A DNA stretch of 33,832 nucleotides from an uncultured Eubacteriales bacterium (GCA_900546485.1 URDK01000025.1:1-33832), one strand, 5' to 3'. Positions 8,136 to 16,291 are shown, numbered from the stretch's first letter. Translations and numbers: made by a program. Notes: generated by a model from the sequence alone, not told the origin.

Positions 8136-9086
8136 TTACCAGGCGTCTTTGCCTTTTTCTTCAGGTATTACCAATTCCAGCGCGCGGATGGCGCACTCGA
8201 TCATCCCATCGTCCGGCTCGTTTGTAGTCAGATGCTGCATCTGCTTGCCCGGCCAGGTGACAATTCTCGAGACGATATTCATGTCGTGCCTGCCAGCCCA
8301 GCGGTTTATCTCATAGCCCACGCAGACTATGACCGGGAGCAGCAGCAGCCTCAGACCGAAGCGCAGCAGGGTGTTGTCCACCTGTATGAGCAGGCCGACA
8401 AAAATACCGAGTATTATTATGACCAGCAGAAAGCTGGTGCCGCACCTGGGGTGAAAGCGGCTCTGCATCCTGACGTTCTCAACCGTCAGCGGAAGCCCTT
8501 TTTCGTAGCAGAAAATCGTCTTATGCTCGGCTCCGTGGTAGGCGAAGAGCCTTTTCATGTCCTTCATCCGTGAGCAGAGCCAGAGATAGACCAGAAAGAT
8601 GACCAGCTTGATGGCGCCTTCCACGAGGCTGCGGAGGGTATACTGCCCCTCCAGACCCGGTATCAGCCCGGCAATGAAGGTGGGCAGGAACAGAAACAGC
8701 CCCAGGGCAAGCAGTACGCCGAGGACCGCTGCAATGGCGATCACCGCCTTCTGAGCCTTCTCGCTGCCCAGCTTTTTCTCCAGCCACAGGTCGAGCTTCG
8801 TGGGCTCCTCCTGCTCATCCTCGGGAAGAAGGCTGGCTGAATAGGAGAGCGCGCCCATACCCTTGATCATCGAATCTGCAAAGGTTACTATGCCGCGGAT
8901 AAAGGGCCAGCCGAGCGCGGGGTGCCTGTCCTTGACAAGCTTGAGCTCCTCCACCTTCTCGGTCATGCCCTCGCCAGTGCGGCAGACGATGGCCTGCTTT
9001 TCCGGCCCGCGCATCAGTATGCCTTCAATCAGTGCCTGGCCGCCGATCGACGTCCTGAAGCAGGTCTGAACATTTTCTTTTGACAT
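8136..9086 (-). CDS. DUF1385 (YqhQ-like) membrane protein
   Basis: A 316-aa protein of the DUF1385 family. It shows all family landmarks: GGQALIEGILMRGP near the N-terminus, YHGAEHKTIFCYE in the centre and HPRCGTSFLL after it, with membrane helices at about residues 113-142, 156-171, 218-236 and 246-262. Function is not established. In many Firmicutes this gene sits directly before prmC, as here, which suggests a link to translation or membrane processes but does not prove it. It starts 21 bp after the histidine kinase stop with a GAGGTC site. Confidence 0.88.
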   Translation of the reverse strand: MSKENVQTCFRTSIGGQALIEGILMRGPEKQAIVCRTGEGMTEKVEELKLVKDRHPALGWPFIRGIVTFADSMIKGMGALSYSASLLPEDEQEEPTKLDLWLEKKLGSEKAQKAVIAIAAVLGVLLALGLFLFLPTFIAGLIPGLEGQYTLRSLVEGAIKLVIFLVYLWLCSRMKDMKRLFAYHGAEHKTIFCYEKGLPLTVENVRMQSRFHPRCGTSFLLVIIILGIFVGLLIQVDNTLLRFGLRLLLLPVIVCVGYEINRWAGRHDMNIVSRIVTWPGKQMQHLTTNEPDDGMIECAIRALELVIPEEKGKDAW

Positions 9087-9107
9087 TTACTGACCTCGAA
9101 TCTATAT

Positions 9108-10181
9108 TCACTGTGTTTTTATGGGCAGCTCCACGCTCACCAGAGCGCCGCCGCCTTCGGCGTTGGCCGTCGTGAGCCGTCCGCCGTGCCTTGTTACTAT
9201 CTCGTCGCATACGGCGAGACCTATGCCGCTGCCGCGCTCCTTGCCGCGGCCCTTGTAAAAGCGCTCCTTGACGTGGGGCAGGTCCTCATCCGCAAAGCCG
9301 GGGCCGTGGTCGCGCACGCTCATGCGCACGTATTCGCCCTCCACGCCGGAAGAGAGCTCCAGCTTCTTGCCGCGCCGGCCGTATTTTGCGGCGTTGTCGA
9401 GGATGTTCAGCAGCACCTGCTTTATCCTCGCCGGGTCGCCCGTCACGGGCGGGAGCGGCTCCTCCGCGGGTTCGTAGTCGAGCTCTATGCCGTCGTGCTT
9501 GAGAAGCTCGCCGTAGGTGAAGGCGACCTCCTCCAGCAGGGAGTCGATGTCCACCTCCTCAAGGTTGAGCGTGAAGCGCCCGTCGCGTATGCGGGTGAAC
9601 TCCAGCAGCTCCTCCACCATGCCGGTCAGCCGCCCGGCCTCGCAGGAGATTATCTCAATGCCGCGCCGGGAGTCGCCCTGGATGGCCTCGTCGTACATGA
9701 GCGTCTCGCTCCAGCCGGTTATGGCGGTAAGCGGGGTGCGCAGCTCGTGCGAGACGGAGGAGATGAACTCCGACTGTGTCCTGCCGGCCTCGCCTATCTT
9801 TACGGACATGTCATTGAAAGCGTCCACAAAGCGGCCAATCTCGTCGTCGCGCAGCTTTTCGGCGAGGGAGCCGTAGCTTCCGTCGGCAATGCGGCGCGCC
9901 GTGTCGCCCAGGCCGAGTATGGGGTTGGTCACACGCTCACGGAACCAGAGGTTCGATAGCAGCAGCAGCGCCACCGCGCAGCCTGCAAAGATGCCCGCCC
10001 AGCTGACCTGTCCCACGAGCGCGAATACAAGCGTCAGCAGCACGCAGAGCGCGCCGAGGCAGCTTATGATGAGCCAGGCGCCCTTTAGCCCCTTGAGCGC
10101 ATCGGGCCGCTCGCCCTTTATGAAGCGCTTTGTCGCGTCCAGTACCTTTGCGGGCAGGCCGGGAGCTTTTTTCTCGTCCAT
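9108..10181 (-). CDS. Two-component sensor histidine kinase
   Basis: A 357-aa membrane kinase. Two adjacent membrane helices (about 36-57 and 62-79) are joined by only a few residues, so there is no extracellular sensor domain and it probably senses within the membrane. A HAMP linker (about 80-132), a HisKA dimerisation domain with SHELRTPLT (phospho-acceptor His145) and a HATPase domain follow, with an N box NILDNAAKYG, G1 DHGPGF and G2 GSGIGLAV. It begins 4 bp after the response regulator gene, which is surely its partner. The signal is unknown. Confidence 0.92.
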   Translation of the reverse strand: MDEKKAPGLPAKVLDATKRFIKGERPDALKGLKGAWLIISCLGALCVLLTLVFALVGQVSWAGIFAGCAVALLLLSNLWFRERVTNPILGLGDTARRIADGSYGSLAEKLRDDEIGRFVDAFNDMSVKIGEAGRTQSEFISSVSHELRTPLTAITGWSETLMYDEAIQGDSRRGIEIISCEAGRLTGMVEELLEFTRIRDGRFTLNLEEVDIDSLLEEVAFTYGELLKHDGIELDYEPAEEPLPPVTGDPARIKQVLLNILDNAAKYGRRGKKLELSSGVEGEYVRMSVRDHGPGFADEDLPHVKERFYKGRGKERGSGIGLAVCDEIVTRHGGRLTTANAEGGGALVSVELPIKTQ

Positions 10182-10185
10182 GGCC

Positions 10186-10881
10186 TCAGGAACCCCACTT
10201 GTAGCCGTAGCCCCAGATGGTGGTGATGTATTCCGGGGCCGTCGGCGTGTCCTCTATCTTGATGCGCAGGCGGCGGATGTTGACGTCGACTATCTTGAGC
10301 TCACCCTTGTAGTCCGCGCCCCAGACGTTTTCGAGGATGTCCTCGCGTGAGAGCGCCTTGCCGGGGTTTTCCATGAAGAGCTTCATAATGGAGTACTCTG
10401 TTTGGGTGAGCTTTACGCGCTGGCCGTTCTTGTCGAGCGTGCGGTTGCGCGGGTTGAGCAGGAAGGGCCCGCTCTCGAGCTCCGGCTCCTCCGGCTCCTG
10501 ATTCGCTCCGACGCGGCGGTAGAGTGCGTCCACGCGCGCGAGCAGCTCCGCGGGGGAGAAGGGCTTCGTGACGTAGTCGTCCGCGCCCGTCATGAGCCCG
10601 GTGACCTTGTCCATCTCCTGGCCGAGCGCCGTGAGCATGATTATGCCCATCTTGGAGCCGGAGGCCCGGATGCTGCGGCAAATCTCAAAGCCGTCTATGT
10701 CCGGCAGCATGACGTCGAGCAGCGCCACGCCGATGTCGTCGTTTTCCTGAAGCAGGCGAAGCGCCTCCTCGCCCGTGGCCGCCTCGATAGGCTCGTAGCC
10801 GGAACGCCGGAGATTGATGACGACAAAGCTGCGGATGCCGGCTTCGTCCTCGAGGACCAGTATCTTTTTGATGTCGTCCAC
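10186..10881 (-). CDS. OmpR-family response regulator
   Basis: A 231-aa DNA-binding response regulator. The N-terminal receiver has acidic pocket Glu11-Asp12, phospho-acceptor Asp56 in LLDVMLPDIDG, Thr84 and Lys106. A linker around residues 125-135 leads to a C-terminal winged-helix Trans_reg_C domain with LTQTEYSIMKLF, REDILENVWG, VDVNIRRLRIKIE and ITTIWGYGYKW. The receiver residues are all canonical, unlike those of Spo0A in this window. It heads the run with the histidine kinase, DUF1385, prmC and recA; an extended -10 promoter lies upstream. Confidence 0.93.
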   Translation of the reverse strand: MDDIKKILVLEDEAGIRSFVVINLRRSGYEPIEAATGEEALRLLQENDDIGVALLDVMLPDIDGFEICRSIRASGSKMGIIMLTALGQEMDKVTGLMTGADDYVTKPFSPAELLARVDALYRRVGANQEPEEPELESGPFLLNPRNRTLDKNGQRVKLTQTEYSIMKLFMENPGKALSREDILENVWGADYKGELKIVDVNIRRLRIKIEDTPTAPEYITTIWGYGYKWGS

Positions 10882-10925
10882 GCCCCTTTCTTGTGCTGTT
10901 TTGCCTTTTAAATTTCAGCCAAAAC

Positions 10926-10934
10926 ATTATAGCA
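10926..10934 (-). promoter_or_regulatory. Extended -10 promoter element for the two-component operon
   Basis: The minus strand reads TGCTATAAT, an extended -10 with perfect TATAAT, about 45 bp before the response regulator start. No good -35 stands at the right distance, which fits an extended -10 promoter. Confidence 0.55.
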
Positions 10935-10975
10935 CATGATTTGCAATAGTGGTAGCATCAGATTACAAAATGTAG

Positions 10976-10981
10976 TATAAT
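10976..10981 (+). promoter_or_regulatory. Possible -10 box for the phosphopantetheinyl transferase gene
   Basis: A perfect TATAAT stands on the plus strand 55 bp before the divergent gene at 11037. The -35 region (TAGCAT at 17 bp) is poor. The gap is a divergent promoter region, so a promoter must lie here, but this box is only a candidate. Confidence 0.35.
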
Positions 10982-11036
10982 TTGTGGCGAAGCGGTGAAA
11001 ATTCGGAGAAATGCACTATTGAGAGGACGGCGGGGC

Positions 11037-11606
11037 ATGTTAATTCTCTATGCTGATACGAGCGGGCTGGACGAGGGGCGCGCACGCTGCCCGGGACGCA
11101 GTCGTGCGCCGGGCAGCGCCTTTGCATATTCGCTGCTCAGACATGCCCTGGAGGTCTGGAAGGGGGAGCGGGAGCTGCCCGGACTTGCGCTCGACAGCCG
11201 GGGCAAGCCGTATTTTCCGGAGCGCCCGGACTGGCATTTTTCGCTCAGCCATACGCGGGGCTTTGTGCTGACGGCGGTGTCGGATACGCCAGTGGGGGCG
11301 GACGTGCAGCTGCGCGACGGGCGCGGCGAGCGCCTGGAGGGACGGCTGATGTCCGAGAGCGAGCGGGAGCAGTTCGACTTCTATGAGCTTTGGAGCCTGC
11401 GTGAGAGCCTCTACAAGCTCACGGGAGAGGGAAGCCTGCGTACCATGCGCTTCGAGCGCCGTGGAGGGTTGATCATACCCCCATACGCGGGCGCGGAGTG
11501 CCGCGTGTACGAGGACGTACCGGGCTGTGCCGCTGCGGCGTCGAGCCTGGGGGAGCCCCTGCCCGAGCGCCTCATCCGCGTCGACGGGGCAAAAATCTGC
11601 ACTTGA
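11037..11606 (+). CDS. 4'-phosphopantetheinyl transferase superfamily protein
   Basis: Sfp-type enzyme that would attach the CoA phosphopantetheine arm to carrier proteins. The 189-aa protein has HFSLSHT (residues 67-73), the metal-binding VGADV (Asp89, where families usually have VGIDVE; the following Glu is Gln here) and WSLRESLYKLTG (Trp119, Glu123, Lys127), matching the WxxKEAxxK motif. The start at 11037 follows GAGAGGA; the 14-codon extension upstream has no such site. No PKS or NRPS genes are visible, so the target could be fatty-acid ACP or a remote cluster. The Glu-to-Gln change may weaken metal binding. Confidence 0.8.
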   Translation: MLILYADTSGLDEGRARCPGRSRAPGSAFAYSLLRHALEVWKGERELPGLALDSRGKPYFPERPDWHFSLSHTRGFVLTAVSDTPVGADVQLRDGRGERLEGRLMSESEREQFDFYELWSLRESLYKLTGEGSLRTMRFERRGGLIIPPYAGAECRVYEDVPGCAAAASSLGEPLPERLIRVDGAKICT

Positions 11607-11641
11607 AAAGCGTCTGGCCATAGGCTATAATAAAAAACCAC

Positions 11642-11726
11642 GCCGGTGTGGCGAAATTGGCAGACGCACCGCACTCAAAATGCGGCGGAGCAATCCATGC
11701 CGGTTCGAGTCCGGCCACCGGCACCA
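11642..11726 (+). tRNA. tRNA-Leu (anticodon CAA)
   Basis: An 85-nt tRNA. The acceptor stem GCCGGTG pairs with CACCGGC, discriminator A is followed by encoded CCA. The anticodon stem CCGCA/TGCGG holds loop CTCAAAA, giving anticodon CAA, which reads UUG leucine codons. A long variable arm and the GGTTCGAGTCC T-arm fit a class II leucine tRNA. It stands alone and is followed at once by a terminator. Confidence 0.95.
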
Positions 11727-11763
11727 AAAATCGACAAGCACCGTCAAGGGCTTGTCGATTTTT
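11727..11763 (+). terminator. Rho-independent terminator after tRNA-Leu
   Basis: AAAATCGACAAGC and GCTTGTCGATTTT form a 13-bp stem with a 10-nt loop, starting directly after the tRNA CCA end and finishing in a T-run. The A-run on the other side would allow bidirectional use. Confidence 0.85.
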
Positions 11764-11951
11764 GCTTATTCGCTGTTCACTCTTCCCTAAACATGCATGG
11801 CCGTTTTTGAAAGTGATTCGGATGGTAAAAGGTGAAGAAATAAGACATGCCGCAAGCGGCGCGGACTGCGATGCTTGAGGCGGCGGCCGTGGCAGGTCCG
11901 TTTAAAGACAAAATCGAAACGTTGTCTTGGAAACGATCAAGAGGTAGAGAG

Positions 11952-12428
11952 ATGGATGTTTCCTTTCGTACAGAGAATGAAAAGTTCAACTACAGAGTGT
12001 GCGGTATCATCCTACATGACGAGAAAATTTTGGCAATGCAGGATGAGCGCTCTCCGTATTTTTATCTGCCCGGCGGCCGCGTAAAACTGGGTGAAACGGC
12101 CGAAGAGGCTGTCGTCCGGGAGATAGAAGAAGAGCTGGGCATTACTGCTCGGATCATCCGTCCCCTTTGGCTCAACCAGGGCTTTTTCAAAGAAGAAACA
12201 GACGGCTTGCAGTACCATGAAATCTGTATTTATTTCCTGATGGATATTTTAGATACAGACCTGTTTTCCAAAGGAGATACGTTCCTCCTGCAAGAGGGAA
12301 AGCACCGGCTCAGTTTTGAGTGGCTGCAATACGAGCGATTGCAGCACGAACATTTCTATCCGGTTTTTATAAAAAAGGAGATCTTCAATCTGCCCCAGAC
12401 CTTTATCATTCGGACGGAATATGAATGA
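11952..12428 (+). CDS. Nudix hydrolase, AT-richer than its neighbours
   Basis: A 158-aa Nudix-fold protein expected to cleave nucleoside diphosphates linked to another group. The Nudix box G-x5-E-x7-REIEEELGI stands at residues 42-64 and is complete. The first residues (to about 20) start a beta sheet leading to CGIILHDEKILAMQ. The start at 11952 follows GAGG; an upstream in-frame extension to 11847 is GC-rich and unsupported. Base composition is visibly lower in GC than the flanking genes. With its position just after a tRNA gene and between two terminators, this suggests a transferred single-gene cassette. Substrate unknown. Confidence 0.82.
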   Translation: MDVSFRTENEKFNYRVCGIILHDEKILAMQDERSPYFYLPGGRVKLGETAEEAVVREIEEELGITARIIRPLWLNQGFFKEETDGLQYHEICIYFLMDILDTDLFSKGDTFLLQEGKHRLSFEWLQYERLQHEHFYPVFIKKEIFNLPQTFIIRTEYE

Positions 12429-12482
12429 AATCCTGATCCCCGGCGTAATTCTGGTTATCATCTGAACTGTCTCGATCTTCCG

Positions 12483-12516
12483 CGTCGGAGCAAAGTCCGC
12501 TTTGCTCCGACGTTTT
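12483..12516 (+). terminator. Rho-independent terminator after the Nudix gene
   Basis: A 13-bp stem (CGTCGGAGCAAAG with CTTTGCTCCGACG), loop TCCG, is followed by TTTT, 54 bp after the Nudix stop. Confidence 0.85.
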
Positions 12517-12599
12517 GCATCCCCGGCTTACACGGTGTCAAAAGTGGACGCGCCGGCATAGAGTGGGCTTGCGGCGCATCCGGCGCCGGGGAAGGAGAC

Positions 12600-13070
12600 A
12601 TGGGCAATTTGAAACGCACGGCCTCGAGCGGCGGACGCAAAGGACGCGTGCGCCTTATGGACTGGTGCCTGCTTGTTATGATGGCCATACTGCTGGCGCA
12701 GTCGGCGTACAGCCTCTTCTCGGCCCCGGCCCTGGGCACGGAGACGAGCAGCATAGACATTATCGTGCGCACCTCATCCGCGGCCATCTTCGGCTATTTT
12801 CTCAGCGCAAACTATCGCCGGGAGACCACACCCGGAGAGGGCGAGTTGGATGACGCCGGCAACGGCCTTCAGGTGCTGACGACGTCTGGCATAGGTATCT
12901 TCTGCCTGGTGACGCTGCTGGCCTTCCGCGCCGCGGCGCTGAGGGACCCGGACCTTGCCGCGACCGATTCGGCAACGGCCACCCTGGCGCAGTTTCGCGA
13001 TTTCGTATCCGGCTGCGTCGGCTGCCTGATAGCCAGCCCGGCCGGAAAAACGAGCCAAAACCAGCCGTAA
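12600..13070 (+). CDS. Hypothetical membrane protein, paired with transthyretin-like protein
   Basis: A 156-aa protein not recognised as a named family. A basic N-terminus is followed by hydrophobic segments at about residues 20-41 and 95-112; a third weaker one lies at about 58-70. The C-terminus ends in a basic, Ser/Gln-rich tail. An AAGGAG site is only 2 nt before the ATG, which is unusually close. The next gene starts 20 bp after the stop with a good ribosome binding site, so the two are probably co-transcribed and share one job, perhaps at the cell or spore surface; that is inference. Confidence 0.65.
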   Translation: MGNLKRTASSGGRKGRVRLMDWCLLVMMAILLAQSAYSLFSAPALGTETSSIDIIVRTSSAAIFGYFLSANYRRETTPGEGELDDAGNGLQVLTTSGIGIFCLVTLLAFRAAALRDPDLAATDSATATLAQFRDFVSGCVGCLIASPAGKTSQNQP

Positions 13071-13090
13071 CTTGAGGAGGTTATCACCAA

Positions 13091-13951
13091 ATGCCCGAGA
13101 TCACCCAGGATCTTCTCAGTCTGAATTACAGCCAGAGCTTCAGCATAAAGGGGATGGAGGAGGCCGACGTAAACCTCAGCCTCAGCCCCGCAGTTGCAGC
13201 AGCTGCCACGGTCTACGGTACCGTGACAGACGGGACCAACCCGCTGCCCGGTGCCACCGTCAAACTCTTTGACAGCCAGGGTGTGCCTTACCGTCACGTC
13301 CTGACCGACGCCACGGGCGCCTATTCCTTCGACAACGTCCCCACGGGGACTTACAGCGTGGCCGCCGTGCTCGCCGGCTATATCATGAGTCCGAGTGCGG
13401 GCCTTACGCTCACCAGCGGTGACAGCCTGCAGATTCCGCTTATTTGTGCCCCGGATACCACGCTCTCACTGGGCGCGATTGCAGGCATTGTCACCACTGC
13501 TGGCCCCGCTGGCGTTGCCCCCGTCGCCAAGGCGACCATAACGCTCCGCGACCTGTCGGGCGCGGCCGTGGCCTCCACCGCTTCGGCGGACGACGGCGAG
13601 TTCGTGTTCTACGACGTGGCCGACGGCGTATACAGCCTGCTTGCCACGGCTGACGGTTATCTCGTGACCGCGCCCATCGCGGTGACCATTGCCAAGGGCT
13701 CGATCGCCAACGTCGCCGTCACCATGGTCGTTGACAGTCGGACCTATAACGGCACGGTCAGCGGCGTCATCCGCAATTCCGACGGTGCGCCTGTCTCCGG
13801 CTGCTTCGTAGGTCTCTACACTGTCACCGGAGAGGGCACCGCGAGAATAGAGACGCTTATCGCCGCCACCAAGACGAACGCAGAGGGCAAATACCTCTTC
13901 GGCGGCGTCACCGGCGGCCAGTATATCGTCAAGGCAAAGCAGTCTGCCTGA
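13091..13951 (+). CDS. Protein with three carboxypeptidase-regulatory-like (transthyretin-fold) domains
   Basis: A 286-aa protein with three tandem beta-sandwich domains of the CarboxypepD_reg type. Each begins with a G-x-V/I core (VYGTVTD at about 41, IAGIVTTAG at about 130, VSGVIRNSDG at about 220) and ends with a G-x-Y/F segment (GAYSFDNVPTGTYSV, GEFVFYDVADGVYSL, GKYLFGGVTGGQYIV). There is no signal peptide, sortase motif or membrane helix, so secretion is not evident. The N-terminal 40 residues (MPEITQDLLSLNYSQSFS...) are not recognised. A GAGGAGG site precedes the ATG. Binding or structural roles are likely. No catalytic residues are seen. Confidence 0.8.
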   Translation: MPEITQDLLSLNYSQSFSIKGMEEADVNLSLSPAVAAAATVYGTVTDGTNPLPGATVKLFDSQGVPYRHVLTDATGAYSFDNVPTGTYSVAAVLAGYIMSPSAGLTLTSGDSLQIPLICAPDTTLSLGAIAGIVTTAGPAGVAPVAKATITLRDLSGAAVASTASADDGEFVFYDVADGVYSLLATADGYLVTAPIAVTIAKGSIANVAVTMVVDSRTYNGTVSGVIRNSDGAPVSGCFVGLYTVTGEGTARIETLIAATKTNAEGKYLFGGVTGGQYIVKAKQSA

Positions 13952-13965
13952 GCGCGGACGGCAAA

Positions 13966-13996
13966 GGGCGCGGGGAAACTTCCCCGCGCCCGTTTT
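13966..13996 (+). terminator. Rho-independent terminator after the transthyretin-like gene
   Basis: An 11-bp stem (GGGCGCGGGGA with TCCCCGCGCCC), loop AACT, followed by GTTTT. It separates convergent genes and ends 3 bp before the stop of the gene at 13999. Confidence 0.85.
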
Positions 13997-13998
13997 GT

Positions 13999-15186
13999 CT
14001 ATTCCTTCAGCTCAAATCTGCGCAGTTTCAGTGCCCGCGCCGCGGCCTGCCGCTCCGCAAGCTCGGCGAGAAGGCGCTTCTGCGCATTTGACAGCGGCTC
14101 AAAGAGCTCGGCGGATACCGTGATGGAGCCGCCGGAAACGCGCCCGCGCCAGAGCCCTGCCGCCTGCCCGCCTTTGAGCACCACGCCAGGATTGCCGACA
14201 TATTTCCATATCATTCTCTGCACCCTCACGTCCGGAGCTATCGTCTCCCGGTCGCGCGCGTCGAGATAGGGGTCGTGCGGGCCGAGCAGGAGCAACCTGT
14301 CCCCGGGCTCCGCTCCGCGCATGGCGTCCAGATCCCCGGCGAGCACATATGCGTGGCGCCCGGCGAAGCTGACAGGCTCGAGTTCCGGCTCGACAGCCTC
14401 CCAGAGCCGCCGCGCCTGGGCCGGGGAAGAGCCCAGCCAGTCCATGAGCTCTCTCCATGTGGCCGGGGCGTAGCAGTGCAGGAATCTGCGCACGAGCTCC
14501 GCCTCCGCGCCTTCCACGGCCGGTATCTCACGTCCGAGCCAGCGCAGCGGCGAGGTGAATCCCGGTTCCGCGCCGCGCCGCTCTCCGAATACCACGCGCC
14601 CGGCAAAGGAGCAGGGACGCAGCATAAAGGACACGACCGCCCCGCCAACGCTCTGCTTTTCGGGATCGCCGTACATGGTGCCCGCGCGCCAGAGCGGGAG
14701 CTTTTCCGGGGGCAGCGCGCCCTCGGCTTCGGCGGCGAGCACGCGGTCGAGCTCCTCCTTGGAGCGCACTTCGCGCCCTTCAAGCAGCCGCGCCGCGTCC
14801 ATGACTATGGGCAGCAGCTCGTCAAAGTCCATGCCGAGGTAATCCAGCGCCGCTGTGATGCCGCGCGTGTATATCCAAGGCTCCTCGCCCGGCCGGGCGG
14901 CAAGAGGCGAGAGAAACACCCCGGCCTCCACCGTGGGGAACACGTATGGCGCGCCGCGCAGGCTCCAGGCCTGCAGCAGCGACTTCTCCTCATACAGTGC
15001 CGCGCGCAGCCCGGCGGCTGAGACGCCCTCCACGCGATTTATGGCCGCAAGCTCCCATGCGCCCGGCGGCGTATTCTGAAAACCGCAGGCTCCCGCCGCC
15101 TCGAGCAGTCCGCCGGGACCGAGCGGGGCATCGAGATGTTGCGCGTGCAGCCGCCGCCCGAGTACCTCGCCAGTGGTCAGCTCCAT
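13999..15186 (-). CDS. Winged-helix DNA-binding protein, AlkZ/YcaQ-like DNA glycosylase family
   Basis: A 395-aa protein of the HTH_42 (AlkZ/YcaQ) superfamily. Family members include glycosylases that unhook interstrand crosslinks or excise alkylated bases. Visible landmarks are an N-terminal RGAPYVFPTVE segment (the family's R-G-t-h-V-P region, with Ala-Pro-Tyr here), a central CYAPATWRELMDWLG winged-helix segment and a C-terminal PGVVLKGGQAAGLWRGR. The QxQ/QxD catalytic motif of characterised members cannot be placed with certainty, so activity is unproven. It lies 18 bp after a Nudix gene in an operon with a peroxiredoxin, a context that suits DNA or nucleotide damage control. Confidence 0.72.
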   Translation of the reverse strand: MELTTGEVLGRRLHAQHLDAPLGPGGLLEAAGACGFQNTPPGAWELAAINRVEGVSAAGLRAALYEEKSLLQAWSLRGAPYVFPTVEAGVFLSPLAARPGEEPWIYTRGITAALDYLGMDFDELLPIVMDAARLLEGREVRSKEELDRVLAAEAEGALPPEKLPLWRAGTMYGDPEKQSVGGAVVSFMLRPCSFAGRVVFGERRGAEPGFTSPLRWLGREIPAVEGAEAELVRRFLHCYAPATWRELMDWLGSSPAQARRLWEAVEPELEPVSFAGRHAYVLAGDLDAMRGAEPGDRLLLLGPHDPYLDARDRETIAPDVRVQRMIWKYVGNPGVVLKGGQAAGLWRGRVSGGSITVSAELFEPLSNAQKRLLAELAERQAAARALKLRRFELKE

Positions 15187-15204
15187 AGTGCCGGACCTCC
15201 TGTC

Positions 15205-15747
15205 TTATGACCTTTCCTTACCGTGCCTGTCCAGCCCTCCGCCGTACCTGTGGGTGTCGTAGAGCAGCTGTATGAAGCTGCGGTGGTAGGGCACGAAAAG
15301 CCCGGAGTCGAGCAGCTCCAGCGCCTCGTGCGCATCGGCCCAGCGCACGTCGAGCACCTCTTCGGCCTGGAGACGCAGGTCTGAGATGTCCGCGCCGTGC
15401 TCTGTGAAGAACACGTCGTCGAAGCCGCCCTCGAAGTCGATGCTCAGCATGGGCCGCACGCCGGCGAAGCTCGCGCGTATGCCCAGCTCCTCAAAGAGCT
15501 CGCGCTCCGCAGCCGCCTGGCCGTCCTCGCCGGAGAGCGCGCAGCCCCCGGAACTCAGGTCCCAGAGGCCGGGCCAGCCGCGCTTCGTGGTCTGCCGCCG
15601 CTGGATGAGCATCCGCCCGTCCGGTGAAAACACGCAGATGTGCACCACAAGGTGGAAGCCGCCCTCGGGCACCGGGTCACCCCGGTACATAGTGCGGCCA
15701 GTCCTTGAGCGGTCAAAGCTGTATACGTCCCAAAGCTCCCGCGGCAT
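15205..15747 (-). CDS. Nudix hydrolase
   Basis: A 180-aa protein with a complete Nudix box at residues 68-90 (GCALSGEDGQAAAERELFEE-LGI). The N-terminus (WDVYSFDRSRTGRTMYRGD) followed by HLVVHICVFSPDGRMLIQRR resembles the YfcD/isopentenyl-diphosphate-isomerase-like branch of the superfamily. It probably hydrolyses a nucleotide or related diphosphate; the substrate cannot be told. The start is 2 bp after the bcp stop and its stop is 18 bp before the AlkZ-like gene, so the three form one operon. A sanitising role would fit. Confidence 0.85.
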   Translation of the reverse strand: MPRELWDVYSFDRSRTGRTMYRGDPVPEGGFHLVVHICVFSPDGRMLIQRRQTTKRGWPGLWDLSSGGCALSGEDGQAAAERELFEELGIRASFAGVRPMLSIDFEGGFDDVFFTEHGADISDLRLQAEEVLDVRWADAHEALELLDSGLFVPYHRSFIQLLYDTHRYGGGLDRHGKERS

Positions 15748-15749
15748 GC

Positions 15750-16214
15750 TTACTTACCCGCGCTGAGATACTCGAGTATCTCAGCTGCGTTCGTGTCCGG
15801 CTTGACCTTGGGCATGACCTTTTCGATGACGCCGTTCTCGTCGATGATATAGGTCGAGCGCACGACGCCCATGCTGACCTTGCCGTAGTTTTTCTTCTCC
15901 TGCCAGACGCCGTAGGCCTCGATGGCCTGACGCTCCGGGTCGGAGAGCAGGATGAAGGGCAGGCTGTTCTTCTCCGCAAAGCGCTGGTGCGAGGCCTGAG
16001 AGTCGCGGCTCACGCCTATGACCACCGCGCCGAGTGCCTCGAACTGCGAGTACGCGCCCGCAAAGGCGCAGGCCTGCCTGGTGCAGCCGGGGGTGTTGTC
16101 CTTGGGGTAGAAATAGAGCACGACCTTTTTGCCGCGGAAATCCGAGAGCGAGACGTTGTTGCCGTCCTTGTCCGGGAGCGTGAACTCCGGGGCCTTGGTG
16201 CCGACTTCAAGCAT
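15750..16214 (-). CDS. bcp: Thiol peroxidase of the Bcp/PrxQ family
   Basis: Thioredoxin-dependent peroxidase that reduces hydrogen peroxide and organic hydroperoxides. The 154-aa protein has a thioredoxin fold with YFYPKDNTPGCTRQACAF, placing the peroxidatic Cys44 and the resolving Cys49 five residues on, the hallmark of the PrxQ subgroup with an intramolecular disulfide. A start at 16214 with GGAGG is clear; the frame is open upstream but without support. It is first in the operon with the Nudix and AlkZ-like genes, behind a near-consensus promoter. Confidence 0.93.
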   Translation of the reverse strand: MLEVGTKAPEFTLPDKDGNNVSLSDFRGKKVVLYFYPKDNTPGCTRQACAFAGAYSQFEALGAVVIGVSRDSQASHQRFAEKNSLPFILLSDPERQAIEAYGVWQEKKNYGKVSMGVVRSTYIIDENGVIEKVMPKVKPDTNAAEILEYLSAGK

Positions 16215-16254
16215 ATTCGTTACCTCCTGAGTGTCGATTTGTGTACGTGAGCCC

Positions 16255-16283
16255 AGCATAATACGCCGCGCCGGAGCCGTCAA
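16255..16283 (-). promoter_or_regulatory. Sigma-A-type promoter of the bcp operon
   Basis: On the minus strand TTGACG (16278-16283) and TATGCT (16255-16260) are separated by exactly 17 bp, about 40 bp before the bcp start. Confidence 0.65.
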
Positions 16284-16291
16284 GAGCAAAG

